From NCBI RefSeq assembly GCF_018688335.1, contig NZ_CP061316.1:1798001-1862000 (forward strand): DNA of 64,000 nt, given 5' to 3'. Both the position numbers and the translations under genes were made by a program. Origin of the DNA: Polynucleobacter sp. AP-Jannik-300A-C4. Its GTDB lineage: Bacteria; Pseudomonadota; Gammaproteobacteria; Burkholderiales; Burkholderiaceae. This document shows, in pieces, positions 37,564 through 46,571 of this stretch (within the stretch, counting starts at the first letter, position 1; the number at the start of each line of letters is the position of its first letter). The notes under the pieces were generated by a model. It did no database searches. It was not told the DNA's origin and was given only the letters and a program-made list of their open reading frames with translations.

Positions 37564-38085
37564 TTAGTGAGGAAGGATGATTTTGCTTTCATCGGTAGAG
37601 CCGCTTTTCGTTGCGGTAGCTTGCGCAGCTTGCATCAGGCGATGCTCGTACATTCCGTGGAAGTTAATTTCATTCAAATGAATTGGCTGGAAACCAGCAC
37701 GGCTGATAGTGTCAGCAATATTTGAGCGCAAGTAAGGATACAAAATCGTTGGACAAGCAATGCCCAACATGGGATCAATTTGCTCTGGTGGAATATTGCT
37801 AAATTCAAAAATACCTGCTTGCTTAGCCTCAACTAAAAACAGTGCCTTGCTATCTACTTTGGCAGTGACTGTCGCAATTAAAGCAACCTCAAAAATTTCG
37901 TCACCCAAACGAGTGACAGCAACATCCACCTCAACCTCAACTTGAGGCTCAGCTGCGACCAATAAAATTTGCGGTGCGTGTGGTTGCTCTAAAGACAAGT
38001 CTTTGAGGTAAATACGTTGAATGCGGAAACCTGGCTCTTTTGAGTTATCTGCTGCATCTGGAGCGGAAGTAGTTTGTTCAGTCAT
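37564..38085 (-). CDS. secB: Protein-export chaperone SecB
   Basis: SecB is the tetrameric chaperone that keeps precursors unfolded and hands them to SecA. The 173 residues include [19 protein letters not shown] (start of the conserved domain), EAKQAGIF, and [21 protein letters not shown], the most conserved segment. The N-terminal 18 residues are a poorly conserved tail. It lies 22 bp after grxC and before gpsA. Confidence 0.97.
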   Translation of the reverse strand: MTEQTTSAPDAADNSKEPGFRIQRIYLKDLSLEQPHAPQILLVAAEPQVEVEVDVAVTRLGDEIFEVALIATVTAKVDSKALFLVEAKQAGIFEFSNIPPEQIDPMLGIACPTILYPYLRSNIADTISRAGFQPIHLNEINFHGMYEHRLMQAAQATATKSGSTDESKIILPH

Positions 38086-38107
38086 GGGAAACTTTCTGGG
38101 TAAATTT

Positions 38108-38362
38108 TTAAGCTAATAGTGAATCAAGTTGGCCGGAACGGTCTAGAGCAACTAAATCGTCATAACCGCCAACATGAGTCTCACCAATATAAATTTGTGG
38201 CACAGTGCGACGACCTGTTCGCGTCATCATTATTTCGCGCTGCGCAGGATCACGATCAATCAAGATCTTCTCTAAATTTGTAACGCCCTTCTTTTGCAAA
38301 AGCTTCTCTGCCATAACGCAATAAGGACAAACTTGGGTGCTGTACATCAAGACTGGTGGCAT
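38108..38362 (-). CDS. grxC: Glutaredoxin 3
   Basis: An 84-residue class I glutaredoxin for glutathione-dependent disulphide reduction. The dithiol site is CPYC near residue 12, and the glutathione-binding [18 protein letters not shown] follows. It stands between the rhodanese gene (16 bp) and secB (22 bp). Glutathione is supplied by gshA and gshB at 44-46 kb. Confidence 0.96.
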   Translation of the reverse strand: MPPVLMYSTQVCPYCVMAEKLLQKKGVTNLEKILIDRDPAQREIMMTRTGRRTVPQIYIGETHVGGYDDLVALDRSGQLDSLLA

Positions 38363-38378
38363 ATCTAGACCCGCTAAG

Positions 38379-38792
38379 TTATTTGATTAATGGCAGAGCT
38401 GCAGCCTGCCATCCTTGAACGCCGCCATCCAAAACTGCAACTTCTAAAAATCCCAGCTTCTTTAACTCTGGAACCGATTTACGGGCACTTATACCGGATT
38501 GACAGACCAAAATGACCGGATTCTTACGGTCCAGTTTGAGCTTGTCGAGTCCAGTAGAGATTCGGTCGGCCAAGATGTGCTTTGATCCAGGCAAATGGCC
38601 CGCCTTAAAGTCTGATTCTGGACGCAAGTCCAAAACAGCCGCCTTTCGGCGATTAATCCAAATGGTTGCCTCCGAAGGCGATAAGCCTTTTCCGCTGATA
38701 AGCGTAGATAATGTAGGGAGGAAGAGCGCTGCGCCCGAAACAAACAAGAGGGCAATAAGCGCTAAATTATCAATTTGCGTGAGAAAGTTCAT
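38379..38792 (-). CDS. Membrane-anchored rhodanese-like protein
   Basis: 137 residues: a TM helix (about 10-32), then a rhodanese domain with the active-site loop CQSGISARKS, the Cys near residue 104, and LDLRPESDFKAGHLPGS. The protein is like YibN of E. coli, which also sits upstream of grxC-secB-gpsA. It probably handles sulphane sulphur; the substrate is not known. The start is ATG 38792 (GTG at 38795 possible), 22 bp from the divergent gpmA. Confidence 0.9.
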   Translation of the reverse strand: MNFLTQIDNLALIALLFVSGAALFLPTLSTLISGKGLSPSEATIWINRRKAAVLDLRPESDFKAGHLPGSKHILADRISTGLDKLKLDRKNPVILVCQSGISARKSVPELKKLGFLEVAVLDGGVQGWQAAALPLIK

Positions 38793-38814
38793 CACCGGAT
38801 TATAGAATGGCTCT

Positions 38815-39504
38815 ATGAAACAACTTGTCCTTATTCGTCACGGCGAATCCGCCTGGAACCTTGAAAACCGCTTTACTGGCTGGGCGGACGTTGACTTAAC
38901 CCCAAAAGGCACAGAACAGGCCCTAGCTGCAGGCGAAAACCTTCTAAAAGCGGGCTATGAGTTTGATTTAGCCTACACCTCTGTACTGAGAAGAGCGATT
39001 CGCACCCTATGGCATGTTCAGGACACCATGGACCTCATGTGGTTGCCCGTAGTCCATAGCTGGAGACTAAACGAGCGGCATTATGGCGCCCTCACTGGTT
39101 TAAACAAAGCTGAAACTGCTCAGCAGTATGGAGACGCCCAGGTTCATATTTGGCGCCGTTCCTACGATGTGCGTCCACCACTCTTAGAAAGGGGTGATGA
39201 ACGTAATCCGCAGAATGATCGACGTTACGAGAAACTCAATACTTCCGATATTCCTTTGGGTGAGTGCCTTAAAGATAACGTCGAGCGTGTACTACCTCTT
39301 TGGAATGAATCTATTGCTCCCGCCCTCAAAGCAGGTAAGCGCGTATTAATTGTTGCGCACGGCAATAGCATCCGCTCTTTGATTAAATATCTCGACCAGG
39401 TTTCTGACGAAGATATTATGGAAATTAATGTCCCCAATGGCATCCCGCTTGTTTATGAGCTCGATGACAATCTCAAACCCATTCAGCATTTTTATTTGGA
39501 TTAA
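38815..39504 (+). CDS. gpmA: 2,3-bisphosphoglycerate-dependent phosphoglycerate mutase
   Basis: GpmA interconverts 3- and 2-phosphoglycerate. The 229-residue protein shows [10 protein letters not shown] with the phosphorylated His near residue 9, [25 protein letters not shown] with the catalytic Glu, and [13 protein letters not shown] with the second His. It is followed after 14 bp by the S41 protease gene, an order repeated in many Burkholderiales. Confidence 0.98.
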   Translation: MKQLVLIRHGESAWNLENRFTGWADVDLTPKGTEQALAAGENLLKAGYEFDLAYTSVLRRAIRTLWHVQDTMDLMWLPVVHSWRLNERHYGALTGLNKAETAQQYGDAQVHIWRRSYDVRPPLLERGDERNPQNDRRYEKLNTSDIPLGECLKDNVERVLPLWNESIAPALKAGKRVLIVAHGNSIRSLIKYLDQVSDEDIMEINVPNGIPLVYELDDNLKPIQHFYLD

Positions 39505-39518
39505 GGTAAAACAGAAGC

Positions 39519-40952
39519 ATGCGCGTATTTTTCAAGAACTTTGCCCTAGTCTCTGTTGGCCTCATCGCCGGGGTTGCAGCCACCATCCAACTCTCTGCTA
39601 CCGCCCAGCAGGGCACAACGCTACCTTTAGATGAGCTGCGCACACTATCGAACGTGTTTGCCCAAATCAAGCGTGAGTATGTTGAGCCAATTGAAGACAA
39701 GCAGTTACTGACTGATGCCGTTAAGGGCATGGTGAGCAGTCTTGATCCACACTCTACCTATCTTGATAAAAAAGATTTTTCTGAGATGCAAGAGCAAACA
39801 AGCGGCAAGTTCGCTGGCCTTGGCATTGAAATTACTTCAGAGGATGGTGTTGTTAAAGTACTCAACCCCATTGAAGACAGTCCTGCTGCGCGCGCTGGCC
39901 TGCAAGCCGGGGACCTCATTACTCGCTTAGATGACAAGCCTGTTCGTGGCATGTCTCTGGATAAAGCGGTACGCACCATGCGGGGTACTCCGGGCACAAA
40001 AATTACTTTGACGGTCTTTCGCAAAAGTGAAGAGCGCAGCTTTCCGGTAACTATTACTCGCGCTGAAATTAAAGTGCAATCCGTCAAAGCCAAAATTTTG
40101 GACAACAATATCGCCTGGGTCAGGGTAACGAGCTTTCAAGAGCGTACCGTTCCTGACCTAGCAAAAAAATTAAACGACCTTGCCACTCAAGACCCTAAGA
40201 TGAAGGGCATCATTCTTGATCTCAGAAATAATGGTGGTGGCTTGTTACAAGGTGCTGTTGGTGTTGCAGCCGCCTTCTTACCGGCAGATGCCGTGATCGT
40301 CTCCACTAAAGGTCAGACAGCTGATTCAAAGCAGATATTCAATGCGACGCCAGCTATGTATCGCCTGAGTGAGCCTGGCGATCCTTTAGCTAGCGTACCT
40401 GCGATGTATAAAAAATTACCAATGGTCGTTTTAGTCAACGCCTACTCTGCTTCCGCCTCTGAAATTGTGGCTGGCGCATTACAGGATTACAAACGCGCCA
40501 CCATTATCGGTAAAACCACTTTCGGTAAAGGCTCTGTTCAGACCGTCCGCCCCCTCACAAATGAGTCTGCATTAAAAATTACTACAGCCTACTACTACAC
40601 ACCGAGTGGCAAATCGATTCAAGCTTACGGCATTAAGCCTGACATCGCGGTTGATCAAAATAAAGATGGCGATCCCGATGATGTGCTGATTACTCGCGAG
40701 ATCGACAGCGAGAAACATTTACGTAATAAGCAATCTTCAGAAGAAAAACTCGTTGCTGATCGTGAAAAGCGTCGCCTAGAAGAGTTACAACGCATTGAAG
40801 AAAAAAATGCCAAGAAGACTCCTGAAGAGAAAGAAAAAGAAAAGTCTAAGAAGCCTATCGAACTCGGTAGTGCAGATGACTTCATGCTTTCTCAAGCCGT
40901 TGCATTTATTAATGGTGAGCCTGTAAAACGCTCAGCCTCCAAGCTAGAGTAA
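39519..40952 (+). CDS. S41-family C-terminal processing peptidase
   Basis: A CtpA/Prc-like periplasmic serine protease of 477 residues. A hydrophobic N-terminal segment (about 8-28) acts as signal or anchor. A PDZ domain covers about 85-165 (GLGIEI, then AGLQAGDLI), and the catalytic Ser/Lys dyad lies in SASASEIVAGAL and GKTTFGKGSVQ near residues 310-340. A Lys/Glu-rich linker precedes the C-terminus. It follows gpmA by 14 bp and precedes a ThiF/MoeB-type gene. Confidence 0.95.
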   Translation: MRVFFKNFALVSVGLIAGVAATIQLSATAQQGTTLPLDELRTLSNVFAQIKREYVEPIEDKQLLTDAVKGMVSSLDPHSTYLDKKDFSEMQEQTSGKFAGLGIEITSEDGVVKVLNPIEDSPAARAGLQAGDLITRLDDKPVRGMSLDKAVRTMRGTPGTKITLTVFRKSEERSFPVTITRAEIKVQSVKAKILDNNIAWVRVTSFQERTVPDLAKKLNDLATQDPKMKGIILDLRNNGGGLLQGAVGVAAAFLPADAVIVSTKGQTADSKQIFNATPAMYRLSEPGDPLASVPAMYKKLPMVVLVNAYSASASEIVAGALQDYKRATIIGKTTFGKGSVQTVRPLTNESALKITTAYYYTPSGKSIQAYGIKPDIAVDQNKDGDPDDVLITREIDSEKHLRNKQSSEEKLVADREKRRLEELQRIEEKNAKKTPEEKEKEKSKKPIELGSADDFMLSQAVAFINGEPVKRSASKLE

Positions 40953-40974
40953 GTTCTAGCAATGGGGTATACAC

Positions 40975-41727
40975 ATGAATGATGAGCAGCTACTTCGCTA
41001 CTCGCGGCATTTATTACTAGAAGAAATTGATGTTGCGGGCCAAGAAATATTGCTTGGTTCGCACATCCTCATCATTGGTGCTGGTGGCTTGGGAAGCGCG
41101 GCAGCGCCTTATCTTGCTGCAGCTGGTGTTGGAAAAATAACGCTTGTCGATCATGACAAAGTCGAGCTCACTAATTTGCAGCGACAAATCATGCATGCCC
41201 AGAACTCCATTGGCAAAAGCAAGGTGGAATCTGGTAAACAATTTTTGCAAAGTATTAATCCCACCCTAACAATTAATGCAATTGCAGAGAAGGCAACTGA
41301 TAATTTATTGAAAGACGTCTTGCCAGCAGTTCATCTTGTTCTAGATTGCACGGATAACTTTGCAACTCGCCAGCTCATTAATGCGGCTTGCTTTCGCCAA
41401 AAGGTGCCCCTTGTATCAGGATCAGCACTCAAATTTGACGGTCAATTAAGTGTCTTTGATTTTCGTCATGAAGCATCCCCCTGTTATGCCTGTCTTTTTT
41501 CTCCAGAAGATCAGTTTGAGGAAGTCAGCTGTGCCAGCATGGGTATCTTTTCCCCTCTGGTTGGCATTATTGGAGCGATGCAAGCAGCTCAAGCGTTACA
41601 AGTATTGATTGGCTTTGGTCAGCCTTTAGTGGGGAGAATGTTACTTTGGAATGCGCTCAATACTCAAATTGATGAAATTCGCATTGCTAGAAATCCCGCA
41701 TGCAAGGTTTGCGGCTCTCAGCATTAG
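40975..41727 (+). CDS. HesA/MoeB/ThiF family adenylyltransferase
   Basis: An E1-like enzyme that adenylates the C-terminal Gly-Gly of a sulphur carrier (MoaD or ThiS). The 250 residues have GAGGLGSAAAPYL (nucleotide loop), DLTNLQRQ-like VELTNLQRQI, the zinc pairs CYAC and CKVC, and a Cys in EVSCASMG. MoeB and ThiF cannot be separated by sequence alone; no thi or moa gene is adjacent. The stop is four bases from the convergent ptsI stop. Confidence 0.92.
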   Translation: MNDEQLLRYSRHLLLEEIDVAGQEILLGSHILIIGAGGLGSAAAPYLAAAGVGKITLVDHDKVELTNLQRQIMHAQNSIGKSKVESGKQFLQSINPTLTINAIAEKATDNLLKDVLPAVHLVLDCTDNFATRQLINAACFRQKVPLVSGSALKFDGQLSVFDFRHEASPCYACLFSPEDQFEEVSCASMGIFSPLVGIIGAMQAAQALQVLIGFGQPLVGRMLLWNALNTQIDEIRIARNPACKVCGSQH

Positions 41728-41731
41728 GGAC

Positions 41732-43483
41732 TTAAGAGAGCAAGCGCTCCAATGCTTTAGCCTGCTCCTCAGGCTCGTAGGCACGCAGAACTCTAGGGAC
41801 GCGGGCTTTCAATAGACCTACATTTGCCTTTAAGATCTCGCGCTTAACTAATAACAGCTGGCTAAAGTGCATTGAGAAATCTGTCAGCCCGAGCGCGAGC
41901 AATAGCTTTGTTAACGCAGGATCTCCAGCCATCTCTCCACAAATGGCAACCGGCACATCTGCGCGCTTAGCTTGATCAATGATGCTTGACAGCAAATTCA
42001 AAATAGCGGGATGCAGGGGATCGTAAAGATGTGCAACTGCATGATCTGCGCGATCGATTGCTAAGGTGTACTGAATTAAATCATTCGTACCAATAGAAAG
42101 AAAATCGAATCGATTAATAAATAAGGGTAGCATCAATGCAGCAGCAGGAATTTCAATCATTGCACCAACTTGAATATTGGGATTAAATGCTTTACCGCGC
42201 TGATGTAATTGCTGCTTTGCTTTTTCAATTAATCTAAATGTTTCATCAATCTCTTTAACATGAGCCAACATGGGGATCATAATGCGCGCTTGACCATGGG
42301 CTGATGCGCGCAAGATAGCCCTGAGTTGCGTTAAAAAGATTTCAGGCTCAGTCAGGGACCAGCGAATCGCACGCAACCCAAGTGGTGATGTACCAGTTTG
42401 AGAAATATCACCGCCGCCACCCAATGCCTTGTCGGCACCAACGTCGATGGTTCTAATATTGACAGGCAAACCATGCATTAAATCGACTACGCGACGATAT
42501 TCTTGATATTGCTGCTCTTCGTCTGGCAAAGCTTGCTTGCGATCCATAAATAGAAATTCAGAGCGGAATAAGCCGACACCCACAGCACCCAACTTCACTG
42601 CCTGAATGGCATCCTCAGGCAACTCAATATTGGCAAATAATTCAATCTGAACACGATCAGCAGTTTCTGTCTTGGCGTGCTTTAACTGCTTTAGCTTGCG
42701 GGCTTCTTTTAAGGCTTGAGCTTGTAGCTTTCGATACTCAGCAAGAAGCTGCTCATCAGGCGCAACAACGACAACCCCATGTTCCCCATCCAATACTAAC
42801 CAATCGCCATGACGAATCATTTCACTGGCATGTCGCACACCAACTACCGCAGGGATCTCCATGCTGCGCGCAACAATAGCGGTATGAGAAGTCTTGCCAC
42901 CCAGATCTGTCACAAACCCTGTAAAGGCATGCTCTTTGAAACGCAGCATGTCATGAGGGGCAATGTCGTGCGCAACAATAATTGACTCAATACCAATATC
43001 GCTTGCTGGTAAAAAATCAGCATCATGTAGAGGGTCTTTTTTCTGAGCATTCAACGCTTTGATTACGCGCTCTGCGACCTGTCTAATATCATTAGCACGC
43101 TCTTTTAAATACGCATCCTCAATATCAGAAAATTGTTCTAAAAGATCATTGAGTTCGGTTGTTAAAGCCCAAGCTGCATTTAATCTCTGAGTGCGAATCA
43201 ATTTCATTGGCTTCTCAGCTAAAGCTGGATCTGCCAGAATCATGCCGTGTACATCCAAAAACGCAGCCATTTCTTGAGGCGCATCTTTAGGCAATCCTTG
43301 ACGCAATTGCGTTAACTCAAGGCGCACTTGCTCAAAAGCATCCAATAACTTTTGAACCTCAGCCTCTTCTTTGCCAACTTCAACTAAATAATGACTAACC
43401 TCTAATGCTGCACGCGATATCAGTACGGCTTTGCCAATAGCAATGCCTTTAGATACTGCTATTCCGTGTAAAGCAAAAGTCAC
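41732..43483 (-). CDS. ptsI: Phosphoenolpyruvate-protein phosphotransferase (Enzyme I)
   Basis: Enzyme I transfers phosphate from PEP to HPr. The 583 residues include the N-terminal HPr-binding domain, the active His in GGKTSHTAIVARS near residue 195, and the C-terminal PEP domain with LFRSEFLFMDR, IGTNDLIQYTLA and the catalytic Cys in VAICGEMAGDP. It is last in the run EIIA-Man, ptsH, ptsI. No sugar EIIB or EIIC is present, so the system is regulatory. Confidence 0.97.
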   Translation of the reverse strand: MTFALHGIAVSKGIAIGKAVLISRAALEVSHYLVEVGKEEAEVQKLLDAFEQVRLELTQLRQGLPKDAPQEMAAFLDVHGMILADPALAEKPMKLIRTQRLNAAWALTTELNDLLEQFSDIEDAYLKERANDIRQVAERVIKALNAQKKDPLHDADFLPASDIGIESIIVAHDIAPHDMLRFKEHAFTGFVTDLGGKTSHTAIVARSMEIPAVVGVRHASEMIRHGDWLVLDGEHGVVVVAPDEQLLAEYRKLQAQALKEARKLKQLKHAKTETADRVQIELFANIELPEDAIQAVKLGAVGVGLFRSEFLFMDRKQALPDEEQQYQEYRRVVDLMHGLPVNIRTIDVGADKALGGGGDISQTGTSPLGLRAIRWSLTEPEIFLTQLRAILRASAHGQARIMIPMLAHVKEIDETFRLIEKAKQQLHQRGKAFNPNIQVGAMIEIPAAALMLPLFINRFDFLSIGTNDLIQYTLAIDRADHAVAHLYDPLHPAILNLLSSIIDQAKRADVPVAICGEMAGDPALTKLLLALGLTDFSMHFSQLLLVKREILKANVGLLKARVPRVLRAYEPEEQAKALERLLS

Positions 43484-43485
43484 CC

Positions 43486-43755
43486 TTATTCGCCCTCGCC
43501 AAATCGATCATTGATCAATGCCGTTAAAGCTTGCATCGCCTCATCCTCTTTTTCGCCAACAGTCTCTAGAGTGACGGTGCTGCCAATCCCAGCGGCCAGC
43601 ATCATGACACCCATAATGCTCTTAGCATTAATCTGGCGTCCATTGCGGGATAAGAAGATTTCGCAGGGGAACTCGGCAGCAAGCTGGGATAACTTCGCAG
43701 ATGCCCGAGCATGTAAGCCCAATTTGTTAATGATTTCGATTTCAGCAATAGGCAT
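43486..43755 (-). CDS. ptsH: Phosphocarrier protein HPr
   Basis: HPr relays phosphate from Enzyme I to EIIA proteins. In 89 residues it has His in LGLHARA near residue 15 and the regulatory Ser in NAKSIMGVMMLAAG near 46. That serine is the target of HprK at 10.3 kb. It lies 2 bp before ptsI and 8 bp after the EIIA gene. Confidence 0.96.
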   Translation of the reverse strand: MPIAEIEIINKLGLHARASAKLSQLAAEFPCEIFLSRNGRQINAKSIMGVMMLAAGIGSTVTLETVGEKEDEAMQALTALINDRFGEGE

Positions 43756-43763
43756 AGTGAGTC

Positions 43764-44198
43764 CTATTTCTCCGTAGTAACTTGCGGTGTTTTAGAGCCC
43801 AAACGCAAAATTCCATTTTGACCACCTAGAAGTGCTTTATGGGCAAGCTCTTCGAGCCCTTCACCACGATGAGAAATACAGCGCATCAGCATGGGTAGAT
43901 TTAATCCGGCCAAGACAATCACGGGCGCAGTTAAACCCGATAATGGTCCCAAAGCTTCAAGCTTTGATGCCACATTTGCTGGGGTCGCGCCCATTACATC
44001 AGTCAGTATTAAAACGCCTTGGCCCGTATTGACGCCATATGCCGCTTTCAAGAGTCGGTCGAAGCTGGCTTTTGTATCTTCATGAGGCGGGATGTCGACA
44101 GCTCTTACTCTCTCTGGCGCTACACCAAATGCATGCTCAGCAAAACCCAGCATCGCACTTGCGACTGGAGTGTGAGCAACTATTACGATTCCAACCAT
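43764..44198 (-). CDS. PTS mannose-type EIIA domain protein
   Basis: A 144-residue stand-alone EIIA of the mannose/fructose/sorbose class. The phosphorylated His is in IVIVAHTPVASAML near residue 9, and LILTDVMGATPANVA is the family segment around 64-78. Partners EIIB and EIIC are absent, so it is likely a regulatory phosphoacceptor, as in other betaproteobacteria. It lies 2 bp after gshB. Confidence 0.93.
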   Translation of the reverse strand: MVGIVIVAHTPVASAMLGFAEHAFGVAPERVRAVDIPPHEDTKASFDRLLKAAYGVNTGQGVLILTDVMGATPANVASKLEALGPLSGLTAPVIVLAGLNLPMLMRCISHRGEGLEELAHKALLGGQNGILRLGSKTPQVTTEK

Positions 44199-44200
44199 TT

Positions 44201-45142
44201 TTATGCCAATGCCTTTTCAAGCGCTGTTAACCAAAATTTCGGAACATCAAATCTGCTTTGCTCAGTAATCTCTACAAAACAGGTTGGGCTAGTCACATTG
44301 ATTTCTGTGACGTAAGCGCCAATTAAATCTAATCCTACCAAGAACAAGCCCCGGGCGTTCAAAATTGGGGCGAGACGTTCTGCAACCTTCCTCTCTGCAT
44401 CTGTTAGCGGCATAGCAACCCCTTTGCCACCAGCAGCTAAATTACCTCGAATTTCACTTCCCTGAGGTATGCGAGCCAGCGCAAACGGCACTACCTCGCC
44501 ACCGATGAGCAACACGCGTTTATCGCCTTGAGCTATCTCAGGCAAGAATCTTTGCACCATTAGAGTACGTGCACCATTCTCACCCAGTGTCTCCACAATA
44601 CTGGCAAGATTTAAACCATCTGGCCCTACACGAAATACACCCATGCCACCCATGCCATCCAGGGGCTTAATGACAATATCTTGATGCTCTTGGTGAAACA
44701 CTTCAATCGCACTCAGTTCACGCGTGATTAAAGTTGGGGGAATGAGTTCCGGAAACTCCGTGATAGATATCTTTTCAGAATGATCACGAATAGCCGTTGG
44801 ATTATTAAATACTTTTGCACCCTGTCGAACCGCAGCAGATAACAACCAAGTGGTATTGAGATACTCGATATCAAATGGCGGATCAGTACGCATCATGACT
44901 GCGTTAAAGGTATTTAATGGGCGATCCTCTACGGGGCCTAACTCAAACCATGCTGTGCCACTTGGCTTAATGGCGAGCGACTGACAATCAGCCACTACAA
45001 AATCGTTCCTCCACAGGATGTTACGACTTTGGCAAAACCAAAGTTGATGACCAGCTTCTTGCGCAACGCGCATCATTGCCAAAGTGGAATCCTTGCTAAC
45101 CTTAAATGATTCCAGTGGATCGGCAATGAAAAGAAGGTTCAT
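44201..45142 (-). CDS. gshB: Glutathione synthetase
   Basis: GshB joins glycine to gamma-glutamylcysteine. It is an ATP-grasp enzyme; from ATG 45142 it has 313 residues, beginning MNLLFIADPL. Features: MMRTDPPFDIEYL, VIKPLDGMGGMGVFRV (ATP loop) and DLIGAYVTEINVTSPT near the C-terminus. An upstream alternative start at 45157 adds only five residues. It lies 25 bp downstream of gshA. Confidence 0.97.
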   Translation of the reverse strand: MNLLFIADPLESFKVSKDSTLAMMRVAQEAGHQLWFCQSRNILWRNDFVVADCQSLAIKPSGTAWFELGPVEDRPLNTFNAVMMRTDPPFDIEYLNTTWLLSAAVRQGAKVFNNPTAIRDHSEKISITEFPELIPPTLITRELSAIEVFHQEHQDIVIKPLDGMGGMGVFRVGPDGLNLASIVETLGENGARTLMVQRFLPEIAQGDKRVLLIGGEVVPFALARIPQGSEIRGNLAAGGKGVAMPLTDAERKVAERLAPILNARGLFLVGLDLIGAYVTEINVTSPTCFVEITEQSRFDVPKFWLTALEKALA

Positions 45143-45167
45143 CTTATGTCCGAGCATTCAGATACAG

Positions 45168-46466
45168 TTAGGCAGCTTCAGCATTAGGATCGGAACGCTC
45201 CAACTCTAAAGAAGCGGCTAACAAAGCCAGACGTGCAACAACTCCATACAGATAAAAACGATTGGGCGGCGCACTACCAGGCTTGGCACCCAAATCTGGC
45301 ATGGAGTTTTGCTCGAATGCTAACGGTACAAAATGCATGCCTGGTGCGTTTAGATTCTCATCAGGGCCACGGTCGGTATGCACACGATAGAAGCCACCAA
45401 TCACATAGCGGTCAATCATATATACCACTGGCTCTGCAACTGCTTCATTCACTTTCTCGAAGGTATATACACCCTCCTGAATTAAGACATCACTAACTTC
45501 AAGACCTTCTTTAACAACACTCATCTTGTTGCGGTCTTTGCGATTCAGATCTTTGAGTTGTGCAGGATCGTTTACCACCATGACACCCATGCCATATGTG
45601 CCAGCATCTGCTTTGACAACGACGTAAGGTTTTTCTTTAATGCCGTACTCTCGATATTTCTTAGCAGTTTTCTTGAGGACTTTCTCAACAGCAGCTTGCA
45701 ACTCTTCCTCACCTTTACGCTCATGAAAGTTCACGTTAGAGCAACTAGCAAAGTAAGGGTTAATCATCCATGGATCAATATCCACTATCTTCGCAAATTT
45801 CTTAGCAACCTCATCGTAGGCTGCAAAGTGATTTGACTTGCGACGGACATGCCAACCTGCATGCAAGCCTGGCAAGAGATATTGCTCATGGAGGTTTTCT
45901 AGGATCGGAGGAATGCCTGCTGATAAATCGTTGTTTAGCAAAATAGAGCACGGATCAAAATCTTTTAAGCCTAAACGCTGCTTCTTCAAACCTAAGCGAG
46001 ATAAAGGCTCCATCAAGAGGCGATTACCATCAGGCAAATCAATCCAAGTTGGTTTTTTAATTTCATCAGACAAAGTGCCCAAGCGAACATTAAGGCCTGC
46101 TTGACGCAAGATCGAAGATAGGCGTGCAATATTCTGCAAATAGAATGTATTGCGAGTATGTCGCTCAGGTATCAACAGTAAATTTTTTGCTTCCGGGCAA
46201 ATCTTCTCAATTGCTGCCATAGCTGCCTGAACCGCTAAAGGCAACATCTGAGGTGAGAGGTTATTAAAACCCCCTGGAAAAAGGTTTGTATCCACTGGTG
46301 CAAGCTTAAAACCAGCATTACGCAAATCGACTGAGCAGTAGAAAGGCGGGGTGTGCTCCTGCCACTCAAGCCTAAACCAGCGCTCAATAGTTGGAGTTGC
46401 TTCTAATACCTTCGACTCGAGATCAAGAAGAGGGCCGCTAAGGGCAGTGATGAGATGTGGAACCAT
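45168..46466 (-). CDS. gshA: Glutamate-cysteine ligase (GshA type of betaproteobacteria)
   Basis: GshA forms gamma-glutamylcysteine, the rate-limiting step of glutathione synthesis. The 432 residues belong to the separate family found in Burkholderiales and Neisseriales, not the E. coli type: VVKADAGTYGMGVMVV is the central nucleotide loop, and DRYVIGGFYRVHTDRG and NAPGMHFVPLAF are typical of the family. It is followed by gshB and the PTS genes, and preceded by the amtB operon and its terminator. Confidence 0.94.
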   Translation of the reverse strand: MVPHLITALSGPLLDLESKVLEATPTIERWFRLEWQEHTPPFYCSVDLRNAGFKLAPVDTNLFPGGFNNLSPQMLPLAVQAAMAAIEKICPEAKNLLLIPERHTRNTFYLQNIARLSSILRQAGLNVRLGTLSDEIKKPTWIDLPDGNRLLMEPLSRLGLKKQRLGLKDFDPCSILLNNDLSAGIPPILENLHEQYLLPGLHAGWHVRRKSNHFAAYDEVAKKFAKIVDIDPWMINPYFASCSNVNFHERKGEEELQAAVEKVLKKTAKKYREYGIKEKPYVVVKADAGTYGMGVMVVNDPAQLKDLNRKDRNKMSVVKEGLEVSDVLIQEGVYTFEKVNEAVAEPVVYMIDRYVIGGFYRVHTDRGPDENLNAPGMHFVPLAFEQNSMPDLGAKPGSAPPNRFYLYGVVARLALLAASLELERSDPNAEAA

Positions 46467-46521
46467 TTCACCATTGTAAGATTTTTAAAAGAAAGACGCG
46501 GAATCCGAGGATCCCGCGCTT

Positions 46522-46553
46522 AAAAACTGGGCAGCCACCCAAGGCCGCCCAGT
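46522..46553 (-). terminator. Rho-independent terminator after amtB
   Basis: On the minus strand an 11-bp stem (ACTGGGCGGCC with GGCTGCCCAGT, one G-T pair) closes a TTGGGT loop and ends in a T-run. It lies between amtB and gshA and ends the porin-glnK-amtB transcript. Confidence 0.9.
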
Positions 46554-46571
46554 GAGGGGTAAAAACGCTAA

